Shown here piece by piece: positions 44,801 through 52,047 of a DNA stretch of 64,000 nt. The number at the start of each line of letters is the position of its first letter. The stretch's first letter is position 1. Location of the stretch: the NCBI GenBank assembly GCA_020050835.1, contig JAGVKB010000067.1, positions 30,921-94,920 on the forward strand, given 5' to 3'. The position numbers were made by a program, and so were the translations under genes. This DNA is from Candidatus Obscuribacterales bacterium (GTDB lineage Bacteria; Cyanobacteriota; Vampirovibrionia; Obscuribacterales; Obscuribacteraceae). A model generated the notes under the pieces. The model was not told the origin of the DNA. It saw only the letters and a program-made list of their open reading frames with translations, and did not search any database.

Positions 44801-45250
44801 ATCATGGATGCCTTCACGCGCGGTATTCAATCTGTTTTGCTGGCTGGGGTCATGGCGGGAATCTACGCCAAGTACTTCAAGAGCGTGCGCGGCTATCTGC
44901 TTTTCAGCCTGGCCGCTAGCCTGATTTATCCGAGTACGGATCGCTACTGGCAGGATTATCTGATTGACGTGGTTAATTACTTACTGTTCTTTGTCTGCAC
45001 CTGGACTCTGATTAAGCGAGCTGGCAAGCAAAATCTGCTCGCTTACTTTCTGGCCGGCGCCAGCGCCATGATAGCCGGAGACCTGAGAGTACTGGCGGCC
45101 CACGGACCGACCTTCTTCCAGCATGATATCGTTATCCTGACCCTGGTACTGGCGAGCCCGCTGGTCTACCTGCTTTATCTCTACTCACAACCGGCTGATT
45201 CAGTTGCGGCTGATACTGCGGGCGCGGGCGGCAGCAGCCCGCCAGCTTGA
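41831..45250 (+). CDS. Giant CPBP-family intramembrane protease with duplicated, inactive second half
   Basis: A 1139-aa membrane protein. The first half has an N-terminal TM (11-28), an extracytoplasmic domain (about 35-225), then a CPBP (Rce1-like) core with E421-E422-x3-R426 (SEELTYR), H455 (WAFMHSN) and H493 (VSHFVFD), the glutamyl-protease triad. The second half repeats the layout with a constant offset of about 570: PLNLEEF 111 vs PLDPEEY 682; IPETWL 219 vs LPDKWL 789; KGAIRWR 262 vs SGAIRWR 832. However, the EExxxR/H residues have gone (GIQSVLLAGVMAGI in the equivalent place). The start is TTG at 41831 after GAGGTGG. Possibly a self-regulated protease. Confidence 0.85.
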   Translation: MAESDNKPSHFIWWMLALGCAGIISYFLKSSEVFPSASIDLRISRSQVLAITKDWANTVGYKSDGAIESTVFSYDDDAKTFLEHELGLQEANALMKDKIPIWYWSSRLCRPLNLEEFSTAINPLGKVVSFEHAIENELSLPSIAHADARALGKEFVETEIGLSLSGYKLIEDGSLAQPHRTDHYFTWENQQEDFKGARLRTYIYVAGNKVSAFNHFLYIPETWLRKFSEMRSYNKVLEEIASIFYAIFNVATFFAFVWMFTKGAIRWRFALTMAAVVAVVEYLESLNSMPNSVRNYTTTMSYHGYVLDIYISALWSSLGQALQTLILVGASEALYRMAYPAKVALETTITATGLRSKQVITGLIAGHAMFGIHLGWIIYYYLLGQPLHFWSPLEVRNVESLSTVFPFFSAIYIGLSAALSEELTYRVLGMSIFARLTKHFWLSNLLQAAAWAFMHSNYPQEPAYARGLELTAVGLLYGFILRKYGLLPCIVSHFVFDAFLSVNPLMSSTILSLKLSSLIAYCPFLAALAAGAWLVKTRGWAAEDEHFNSKIPIAQVSEAVEEIFPQSPYQYERLSGSWRKALCIAAISAALLEFGYFFPVVEQDAKLTISRQEAIERARHELINKKIPPETRMDAAWLTRGKSSQELQQLQYLFEKVKFAKTNELASSPGFPLVWQVRFFKPLDPEEYLVVLDSLGRALSMSVTKPENSSGARLSQDEARRKTEEYLATEHPELKPLEFDSIRSHEHKARTDYRVTFKSPKYNVPGADFKVTVRLVGDSISDFDQDWDLPDKWLFERSRQTNKDQVASYVVATAGLIVLLSIIWWIVGVARSGAIRWRAPIIFGLMMALLVIPETINDLPELYVGYGTDTPLLSYFVAQGVKQIMTAVQMIAMVVGLGAFSLASFRLLFPRTTVPAVLRSGLGGEAGNSILVQRDFWLDAILAGYAAGLGSRALQVVYSAVHAKISPVVTLAPLDGFCTFANVLSPAANTIMDAFTRGIQSVLLAGVMAGIYAKYFKSVRGYLLFSLAASLIYPSTDRYWQDYLIDVVNYLLFFVCTWTLIKRAGKQNLLAYFLAGASAMIAGDLRVLAAHGPTFFQHDIVILTLVLASPLVYLLYLYSQPADSVAADTAGAGGSSPPA

Positions 45251-45277
45251 GCCGAGCGCCGGCTGAAGACTGGCAGT

Positions 45278-45739
45278 CTAGCCGGCTTGCAATCCACCTT
45301 GATCGGGCATTGACAAAGGATCTTTAGGATCGGGATCGCGAGCCTGGCCGATCGGGCGACCGATCGCCATGGCGATCATCAGGCACTGGTCCACTCGTTC
45401 CATCACCTCTTGCGGAAATACTCCAATTTTGTTGACCAGCAGGGTTTTCGGAATCGTGGCGATCACAGTGCAGTCAATCACGCTGTCCAGGCGCAAGCCA
45501 CCGGATTGACCTTCCGGGCTATTCATCATCACGACGACCTGCGTTGGCTCACGGGCAGCACGAGTGGTATTGCTCGTGAGCGGGACCAGCAAGACATCAT
45601 CCAACCTGGAGTTGTTGTAATCATTGGAGATAATGACAGCCGGTCTTCGTTTTGTTTGAGTCTGACCGTCGTCTGTGGTGTACGGAAAGGACACCAGGAC
45701 TACGTCGCCCTTCCTGTATTGTGCCGGCTTTGAGGACAT
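45278..45739 (-). CDS. MazF/PemK-family endoribonuclease toxin (no antitoxin seen)
   Basis: A 153-aa PemK/MazF fold protein. It opens with the typical KGDVVLVSFPYTTDDG and KRRPAVIISND, followed by DDVLLVPLTSNT and SVIDCTVIATIPK. The C-terminal tail (about 125-153) is longer than usual and Pro/Asp-rich. Members cut mRNA at short motifs. No MazE/PemI antitoxin frame precedes it: 45740-45923 is empty and the next upstream gene is unlike an antitoxin. It may be solitary or use an unlinked antidote. GAGG lies 5 nt before the ATG. Confidence 0.85.
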   Translation of the reverse strand: MSSKPAQYRKGDVVLVSFPYTTDDGQTQTKRRPAVIISNDYNNSRLDDVLLVPLTSNTTRAAREPTQVVVMMNSPEGQSGGLRLDSVIDCTVIATIPKTLLVNKIGVFPQEVMERVDQCLMIAMAIGRPIGQARDPDPKDPLSMPDQGGLQAG

Positions 45740-45866
45740 TTAAGCCTCGGATCTAGTAAGGCAAGGGAGCTTCCAGCAGCGCCCTCCTCATTCTACCAGC
45801 AGTTGACCCAGCACCATTCAGGCAAAGCGTTCGATTGCCCGAATCCCGCCCAAGCGAGCAAAGAAA

Positions 45867-45896
45867 CAAAAAAGCACCTGCAGTTTGCAAGTACTT
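45867..45896 (-). terminator. Intrinsic terminator of the 89-aa gene
   Basis: On the minus strand AGTACTTGC pairs with GCAGGTGCT (plus coordinates 45887-45895 and 45873-45881, with two G-U pairs), followed by a run of six T. It lies 28 nt after the stop of the gene at 45924. Confidence 0.75.
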
Positions 45897-45923
45897 CAAT
45901 CGAGTCTACTTTCAAGAGATCTC

Positions 45924-46193
45924 TTAACAGATGTCCGCGTAAGCATCGACCTCGTCATTCTTCGCCAGGCGGTTAAATACATCCATTCCACATTTGTAGC
46001 CTTGTTCTCTGGCTTCACGTGGTTTGAATAATTGAGCAATCTTCGGCTTGACAGCATGCTCCATCACGGTGTCCCAGGACAGCGCCAACGACTTCAAGAC
46101 GGCAGACTCCACCGAGGAGACCTCTTCGGCATGCTTGGAGATCTGATTTCTTTTCAACTCTTCAGCTGATTGATCTCGGAAGTCATCGGCCAT
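45924..46193 (-). CDS. Small protein of unknown function
   Basis: An 89-aa soluble protein, acidic at its N-terminal end (MADDFRDQSAEELKRNQIS) and mainly helical, with cysteines in YKCGMDV and at the C-terminal residue. It has its own clear terminator. GGAGAAAAAG lies just before the ATG, supporting a real gene. It is not recognised as a toxin-antitoxin partner for the PemK gene 185 nt downstream, but that cannot be excluded. Confidence 0.6.
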   Translation of the reverse strand: MADDFRDQSAEELKRNQISKHAEEVSSVESAVLKSLALSWDTVMEHAVKPKIAQLFKPREAREQGYKCGMDVFNRLAKNDEVDAYADIC

Positions 46194-46377
46194 TTCTGCT
46201 TTTTCTCCTAGAACTGACAGAGCGGCTCATTACCATTAGACCGGAAGTATAACATGGCTTTCAAGAGTTAGAGCCGCAAATTTAATCTAATCTCTTGACT
46301 TTTAAGGTCCGTTCGCTCCATCTGGATCGATATACCCAGCGGGACAAGATTTTAGACCTTCTAATAACGGAATTTAA

Positions 46378-46806
46378 TTAGTCCTTCCTGGCTAGCAGCC
46401 TGCTGCCTTTCGGCTTAACCTGAGTCTTCAGGAACTGGATAGTCTGCTGCGTGGCGCCGCCAGGCACAAAGATCTCGCGAATTCCTTTCTTAAGCAGCAC
46501 CTGCCTGTCCTCTTCCGGAATAATGCCGCCGCCGAAGACGATGATGTCATCAGCACCCTGCTCAGCCAGCAGCTCGACCACCCGCGGGAAGACTGTCATA
46601 TGGGCGCCAGACAGAACGCTCAGTCCGATTGCATCAACGTCTTCTTGAATGGCCGTTTCGACTATTTCCTCCGGCGAGCGATGCAATCCGGTATAAATTA
46701 CTTCCATCCCGGCATCGCGCAGCGCCCTAGCTACTACCTTCGCGCCACGGTCATGCCCGTCGAGCCCAGGCTTTCCAATTAGTACGCGAATCTTACTCTT
46801 ACTCAT
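46378..46806 (-). CDS. Methylmalonyl-CoA mutase cobalamin-binding subunit (stand-alone B12 domain)
   Basis: A 142-aa protein consisting only of the B12-binding domain of methylmalonyl-CoA mutase. The base-off/His-on motif is DGHDRGAK, followed by [10 protein letters not shown] and [10 protein letters not shown]. In two-component mutases this subunit carries adenosylcobalamin and pairs with a catalytic TIM-barrel subunit, which is not in the window. TATACT at 46840-46845 is a good -10 about 33 nt before the ATG at 46806. Together with the carboxylase at 59.6 kb it suggests a propionyl-CoA/methylmalonyl-CoA route. Confidence 0.93.
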   Translation of the reverse strand: MSKSKIRVLIGKPGLDGHDRGAKVVARALRDAGMEVIYTGLHRSPEEIVETAIQEDVDAIGLSVLSGAHMTVFPRVVELLAEQGADDIIVFGGGIIPEEDRQVLLKKGIREIFVPGGATQQTIQFLKTQVKPKGSRLLARKD

Positions 46807-46851
46807 GCTTACCTGATTCCGCCCCGCGAGCCAGTTCACAGTATATTACTT

Positions 46852-47388
46852 CTAGCCGGTCTTGAGTTTCTGTACCTTATCCAGCTGAAACTGGATGGAA
46901 TCGAGCAGGTCGGCGAATTCCTTCATATCTCTCTTGTTAATCAAATAAAAACACCGCTGCGTCTTGACGATTGCATAGGCAAGCCAGGCCGGCTTAACAC
47001 AAGACTTGACGGTCGCCCACGGCAGCTTTGCCCGCCACAAAAGCGTGCTCATTATGAGCAACTCATCGGTAACCACTACTTTGTCCACCTCAAAGATAGT
47101 CGGCAAGAGAAAAATGACATCGAGCGTCACGAGCAGCACATAGCTCAAGAGCAGATGCTTCAAATCCATCCGATGATTGGCGGCTAGGTGAATATTGCTT
47201 CCTATCAGAGAGATATTCAACAGAAGCACTGTGAATAGTCCGAAATAACGAACGAAATGTTTCCAGCGCGCACGCCGGTACTCGCGCTTGTTCTCAGCAG
47301 TGGCTGGCGAATTTTTTTTCTTTCCCACCCGACAATGTCCATAGTCTTTTGACAGCTTCGCTTTCGTTTTAGTCTTGCCGGCGAGCAA
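46852..47388 (-). CDS. Membrane protein with PH-like (DUF304-type) cytoplasmic domain
   Basis: A 178-aa protein. A Lys-rich N-terminus (1-45) leads to two transmembrane helices (about 48-66 and 78-98, FGLFTVLLLNISLIGS and LLLSYVLLVTLDVIFLLPT). A C-terminal beta-rich domain follows (VDKVVVTDELLIMS, LPWATVKSC, RCFYLINKRDMKEFADLL), whose pattern resembles bacterial PH domains of the YdbS/DUF304 type. The start is TTG at 47388. Function unknown. It precedes the B12-binding gene by 45 nt on the same strand. Confidence 0.65.
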   Translation of the reverse strand: MLAGKTKTKAKLSKDYGHCRVGKKKNSPATAENKREYRRARWKHFVRYFGLFTVLLLNISLIGSNIHLAANHRMDLKHLLLSYVLLVTLDVIFLLPTIFEVDKVVVTDELLIMSTLLWRAKLPWATVKSCVKPAWLAYAIVKTQRCFYLINKRDMKEFADLLDSIQFQLDKVQKLKTG

Positions 47389-47543
47389 TAGCCTCGCTCT
47401 GTCAAACTACAACAGCTCCTACATATTATACGAACAGGAAGCAACGTTCGCATTCAACAGTTCATGCGCTAGAATTCCACGATATCGCCCGTGCTGTTCG
47501 GCTTGCCAAGCCGGGCTTTCCTTCTTTCAACCAGGTGGATGTC

Positions 47544-49184
47544 ATGGCCAAAGTAAAGCTTGCGGACTACCTCTTTAAGCGCATTTCGGACGCTGGCGTC
47601 GAAACCACTTTTGGCATTCCCGGCGATTTCATTCTGCCGTTCTACGCCGCGCAAGAGCGTTTTGGGCTGAAAACCGCCGTAATGACGCACGAACCTTCGG
47701 TTGGTTACGCCGCCGACGGCTACGCCAGACTGAAGGGGCTCGGTGTAGCTCTGGTAACCTACGGCGCCGGCGGGCTCAATATGGTCAATCCTGTCGGATT
47801 GGCTTATGCCGAGGAGTCGCCTGTCCTGGTGATCAGCGGCGGACCGGAAACCCGTTTCCGGCAGCAAAAACCTCAGTTGCATCACTGCGTGAAGAGCTTT
47901 GAGACTCAACGCAATGTGTTTGCCGAAGTAACCGAAGCGCAAACTATTCTTACCGATCCAAGCTCCGCCCAGGTAGAGGTTGACCGGGTCGTCGATACCG
48001 TCCTGAAAGTATCCCGGCCGGGATACATCGAAATCCCGCGCGATATGGTGAATCACGAGATCATTACAAGCGAGAAGGCACCACCTTCGGTAGAAGGCAC
48101 CGCCCAGGCTCTGGAAGAAGCGCTGGCAGAAATTTTACATAGATTGAACAGCGCCGAGCGACCGGTACTGTTTGTCGGCGCCCAGACTCGTCGCTTCAAA
48201 CTAGTCGACAAAGTGGTGGCATTAGCGGAGTCCCTCAATATTCCGGTTGTCACCGCCATCCTGGGCAAGGCGTCTTTCCCTGAGACTCATCAAAACTTCA
48301 TCGGCACCTATTTCGGTCAATTTGCCAATCCCGGAGTGCGAGAGTATGTAGAGTCATCAGACTGCATATTCTGCCTGGGTGTAGTATTGACCGAAATGGA
48401 GACTGGAGGCTATACAGCCAAGCTCGATCCGGCGCGCTTGATTCAAGCCACTGCATCGGAGGTTACGGTCGGCTATCATTCCTACACCGGTTTAGATCTG
48501 TCCACGCTGGTTGCCGAATTATCCGCCCGCACCGCCAGCAAGCTCACACCGACCAAGCGCTTCACCATCCCCAAGATTGACCCGGAAGATACTTCCGCGG
48601 CGAAAGAGCGAAAAGAGCTCACCGTACTCGCCATGATTGAAGAGCTCAATCAGTTCATCAGCGAAAGACACATAGTGGTATCAGACGTGGGAGACTGTCT
48701 GTACGCTGGTTTGAGCCTCAAGACTAACGCCTTCATCGCTCCTGGCTATTACTCCAGCATGGGCTTTGGCGTACCGGCAGCAATCGGCGCGCAGCTGGCA
48801 GACAAGAATCGGCGCCCGATAGTTCTGGTCGGAGACGGCGGATTCCAAATGACCGGTATGGAGATCAGCACGGCCGTAAAACTCGGTCTAAACCCGATAG
48901 TTATCGTATTCAATAATGCCACCTACGCCATGCTGCGTTTTGTCGACCAACAGCGCGAATACTACAAGCTACCGCGCTGGGACTATGTCACGATCGCCCG
49001 CGCCGTCGGCGCTCAAGGTGCTCAAGCTTTTACTCGCTCTGACTTTCAGTCAGCGCTAAAGGAAGCCGAGAAGAGCAATGAACTCTATCTCATTGATGCG
49101 ATGTTGCCCGAAGAAGATATCTCTCCCACGCTCAAGCGGTTGACCGATCACTTCGGTAAAAAGGTAAAAGCCGCCATTTCATAA
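47544..49184 (+). CDS. TPP-dependent 2-oxo-acid decarboxylase (pyruvate/indolepyruvate decarboxylase family)
   Basis: A 546-aa thiamine diphosphate enzyme from the ATG at 47544 behind an AGGTGG box. The N-terminal PYR domain has the catalytic Glu in THEPSVGYAADGYARLKG and the decarboxylase-type HH pair in PQLHHCVKSF. A central domain (about 195-330) follows. The C-terminal PP domain has the cofactor motif VGDGGFQMTG...VFNNATYAML. The HH pair favours non-oxidative decarboxylation to an aldehyde over acetolactate synthesis. Whether the substrate is pyruvate, indolepyruvate or a branched oxo-acid is not known. It stands alone. Confidence 0.88.
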   Translation: MAKVKLADYLFKRISDAGVETTFGIPGDFILPFYAAQERFGLKTAVMTHEPSVGYAADGYARLKGLGVALVTYGAGGLNMVNPVGLAYAEESPVLVISGGPETRFRQQKPQLHHCVKSFETQRNVFAEVTEAQTILTDPSSAQVEVDRVVDTVLKVSRPGYIEIPRDMVNHEIITSEKAPPSVEGTAQALEEALAEILHRLNSAERPVLFVGAQTRRFKLVDKVVALAESLNIPVVTAILGKASFPETHQNFIGTYFGQFANPGVREYVESSDCIFCLGVVLTEMETGGYTAKLDPARLIQATASEVTVGYHSYTGLDLSTLVAELSARTASKLTPTKRFTIPKIDPEDTSAAKERKELTVLAMIEELNQFISERHIVVSDVGDCLYAGLSLKTNAFIAPGYYSSMGFGVPAAIGAQLADKNRRPIVLVGDGGFQMTGMEISTAVKLGLNPIVIVFNNATYAMLRFVDQQREYYKLPRWDYVTIARAVGAQGAQAFTRSDFQSALKEAEKSNELYLIDAMLPEEDISPTLKRLTDHFGKKVKAAIS

Positions 49185-49239
49185 GCAAGCGAGCCGACCA
49201 GCGAAGCTTGCACTTTGTTTGAAGCGGCGCCGCGACTTC

Positions 49240-49689
49240 TTATCGCACCAGGCAGACTCTGAGGGCGCGGCGTAAGCGAGCGCAGATTTCAGCGGTTAAA
49301 TTCTTGTCCGGTCCTGGTTGCAATGGATAACTCAGGATGCCTCGACCACGAAATGCCTTGGGCAAGGTAGCCGTGCGCGGAATCACGTGCACGTGAAAAT
49401 GAGGAACAGCCTCCGCCAGCGTAAAAGTATAGATTCGCTCACAAGGAAGGACTGCCCGCATCGCCTTCATCACTGACGATAGGAGCGGACCGTACGTGCT
49501 TGCCTGACAGGCATCAGCCTGGGAAAGATCCAATATATGACGGCGGGACTCGACAAGCAGATATCCCAGCAAATTAGTCTCGCTCGAGTGCCGAACCACC
49601 CAGCTTTCATCCATATAAACGACTTCGCCCTCCGCTGAGCCGCCCAGAGACTGCCTGCTGCAAATTACACATGCTTGCCCCAATGCCAT
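49240..49689 (-). CDS. HIT-family nucleotide-binding protein
   Basis: A 149-aa histidine-triad protein with the HFHVHVIPR motif (H-x-H-x-H) near residues 97-105. An N-terminal CVIC suggests a zinc-binding edge as in some HIT hydrolases. GYLLVESRRH matches the usual P-G-H-x-L-V-x-P-x-R-H region loosely. It likely hydrolyses nucleoside phosphoramidates or dinucleoside polyphosphates. The ATG at 49689 follows GAGGTGT. Confidence 0.85.
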   Translation of the reverse strand: MALGQACVICSRQSLGGSAEGEVVYMDESWVVRHSSETNLLGYLLVESRRHILDLSQADACQASTYGPLLSSVMKAMRAVLPCERIYTFTLAEAVPHFHVHVIPRTATLPKAFRGRGILSYPLQPGPDKNLTAEICARLRRALRVCLVR

Positions 49690-49833
49690 CACACACCTCT
49701 AACAAACGCTCGTTCGACTGAGATCAAACAACATCTCAGCCGCCGGGTCATTTGCCTGAACTCATGCGGCGATTAACAACTGCCTGGGCCGGGAAAGTAC
49801 AAATGGTACTTGGTTCCTTGAGGAGTGCCAGCG

Positions 49834-51579
49834 GTGCCCGCAGACGACCACGGCTTCAATCATGGCTCCCAACCTGGCTCCAACTTGGGCGCTCCCGGTT
49901 CGGCTGAGAATGCCGGTCGGGTCGGAGTCTCGGTTAAAGCCGCTCCGGATCCGCTGCTCGACACGCTGCTAGCCGATCGCTATCACATCCTGGCGATGAT
50001 CGGACAAGGCGGCATGGGAGTCGTCTACAAGGCGCGTCAAGAACTGCTGGATCGCCTGGTTGCAGTCAAAATGCTGAGGACTCAGCTTATCACCGACGAA
50101 TCGAGCGTCAAACGATTTCGCCATGAAGCGAAAGCTGCCAGCCGGCTCAATCATCGCAATGTAATTACCGTCTATGACTTCGGCGTGGCCAACAGCGGCG
50201 AGCCGTATATCGTGATGGAGTATCTCGAAGGTTTATCTCTGGCCGATGCGATCGGCAAGGGCAGAGTCTTGCCGGTCGAGCGCGCCTTGAACATTTTCGA
50301 TCAAGTCTGCGATGCGCTCGAGCACGCACATTCACAGGGGATGATTCACCGGGACCTAAAACCAGCCAACATCATGTTGCCAAGCGATCGGTCCGGACAG
50401 ACGGAGATCAAAGTGGTGGACTTTGGGATCGCCAAGCTGGTAACCGGAACGCCTTCCGAATCTCAGAAGCTCACCCAGACCGGGGAGATTTTCGGCAGCC
50501 CGGTATACATGAGCCCCGAGCAATGCCGAGGTGAAGAACTCGGCCCGTCATCAGATATTTATGCGATGGGCATCGTCATGTATGAGACTTTGACCGGCAG
50601 AGTACCTTTTATGGGCAGCAATATCGTAGAGACGATTACTCAACACCTTTGCGCATCGCCACCGCCGTTTTCTCAAGCTCTCCCCGGTCTGCCGATCCCC
50701 GAGTCAGTCGAGGCGATCGTGATGAAGTGCCTGCGGAAAGAGCCGTCCGTTCGTTATCGCTCAATGGCCGAGCTGAAGTACGACATCATTCAACAGTGCG
50801 GTCCGGACACCTGGCGCAGACAAGGCTCGCGCCCCACCTCCGAGTTCGTCCGGCCAGGCGGGCGGGCAAGCGGCGAACTTTCCGCTGCAACCGGCTTGCC
50901 GGCCGGTGAGAACCAGTCGAGGACGCCTACCGGTCGCCCACTCTCCGAGTTTGCACCCACTGGTTCGAGACCGTCCGGTGAATTCAACCAAGGCCAGAGA
51001 CGAACCGGCGCCGGCCGCTATCCCAATCTCGAGACCGGACGGCAAACCGGCCGTTCCGGTCGAAATCCACAGTCGCTGGAGTCCGGCAGCGAGCAGCCGC
51101 GGGAGCAGAATTCAATCATCTTCGCCCTGGCCGGTCTGGTAGCACTAATGGTGGCAGTCACCGGGGCGATTATCTGGGCCGCCACCAACGGCTACTTCTC
51201 CAAACCTCAAACCGCCACAACGGCCGCACCGACAGCACCAAGGCAACCGCCAGCAGTTGCACCGGTAACCGCTACGCCAGCATCAGTCAAAACGGCCCCG
51301 GCAAAACCGTCTTCGGGTAAATTTCAAGTTACTCCGCTCAAACAAGCTCCCCCAAAACCAGTCAGCGTCGCCAAGCCACCGGACAGCAAGCCGCTCGGCA
51401 AACGGCCGGCCCGCACCAGCACCGTCCCGGCACGCCGGACCAGCGAGCCGGTGACTACACAGCCGGCCGAAGAGCCGGTCGTTCCGACCCGGCATCATTA
51501 TCATGGTGACGATTATTCACGCTGGAGCGATTTCCGCCAGCTAGAGCACGGTCAATCCAAGGGCTCGCCCTCATTCTAG
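49834..51579 (+). CDS. Membrane Ser/Thr protein kinase with repeated linker motif
   Basis: A 581-aa Hanks-type kinase. The kinase domain spans about 45-320: glycine loop IGQGGMGVVYKA, lysine VAVKML, catalytic HRDLKPANIM, DFGIAK, SPVYMSPEQ and SSDIYAMGI. A Ser/Thr/Pro-rich linker (about 325-415) repeats a short motif four times (RPTSEF, RASGEL, RPLSEF, RPSGEF). A single TM follows (IIFALAGLVALMVAVTGAII, about 427-447), then a Pro/Ala/Lys-rich extracytoplasmic tail ending in HHYHGDDYSRWSDF. No PASTA domains are present. The GTG at 49834 lies 8 nt after GAGGAG and is preferred to the one at 49825. Confidence 0.92.
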   Translation: MPADDHGFNHGSQPGSNLGAPGSAENAGRVGVSVKAAPDPLLDTLLADRYHILAMIGQGGMGVVYKARQELLDRLVAVKMLRTQLITDESSVKRFRHEAKAASRLNHRNVITVYDFGVANSGEPYIVMEYLEGLSLADAIGKGRVLPVERALNIFDQVCDALEHAHSQGMIHRDLKPANIMLPSDRSGQTEIKVVDFGIAKLVTGTPSESQKLTQTGEIFGSPVYMSPEQCRGEELGPSSDIYAMGIVMYETLTGRVPFMGSNIVETITQHLCASPPPFSQALPGLPIPESVEAIVMKCLRKEPSVRYRSMAELKYDIIQQCGPDTWRRQGSRPTSEFVRPGGRASGELSAATGLPAGENQSRTPTGRPLSEFAPTGSRPSGEFNQGQRRTGAGRYPNLETGRQTGRSGRNPQSLESGSEQPREQNSIIFALAGLVALMVAVTGAIIWAATNGYFSKPQTATTAAPTAPRQPPAVAPVTATPASVKTAPAKPSSGKFQVTPLKQAPPKPVSVAKPPDSKPLGKRPARTSTVPARRTSEPVTTQPAEEPVVPTRHHYHGDDYSRWSDFRQLEHGQSKGSPSF

Positions 51580-51682
51580 CGGCAACACCGGCTTCTCGCT
51601 CGATATGCTAAACTGACCGCTCCAAGCGGCTTGCCGCTGCTTTGTAGAACCAGCGGAGAATTCCTGCAGACCGAGGCACGCG

Positions 51683-52039
51683 ATGAAAGACAAGATAACC
51701 GTCTACGAGAAGCCAACCTGCACGAAATGCCGCGAGCTGAACAAGGTCCTTCAGGAACGCGCGCTCGACTTTCAGAAAGTCAACTATTACCTGGAGCCGC
51801 TCACCGCTTTCAAGCTGAAGGAGTTGCTGAGCAAAATGCAGATGAGCGCACGCCAGCTCTTGCGCGCAAGCGAACCGATTTATCGCGAGCTGGGACTTTC
51901 CAAATCAACTCATTGTGACGAAGAGCTGATCGCACTCATGATCAAGCATCCAGATTTGATTCAGCGCCCAATCGTCGAACGTGGCTCACAAGCAGTCCTT
52001 TGCCGCCCAGTCGAAAACATCAAAGCGCTTATCAAGTAA
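51683..52039 (+). CDS. ArsC/Spx-family thioredoxin-fold protein
   Basis: A 118-aa member of the ArsC/Spx/YffB group. C13-x-x-C16 lies in KPTCTKCRELNKVL, followed by NYYLEPLT, LLRASEPIYRELG and QRPIVERGSQAVLCRP, the usual order for arsenate-reductase-like proteins. It could be an arsenate reductase or an Spx-like transcription partner; the RP-I-V segment alone does not decide. It ends 8 nt before the MATE gene, so the two are co-transcribed. Confidence 0.85.
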   Translation: MKDKITVYEKPTCTKCRELNKVLQERALDFQKVNYYLEPLTAFKLKELLSKMQMSARQLLRASEPIYRELGLSKSTHCDEELIALMIKHPDLIQRPIVERGSQAVLCRPVENIKALIK

Positions 52040-52047
52040 CAACGCGC

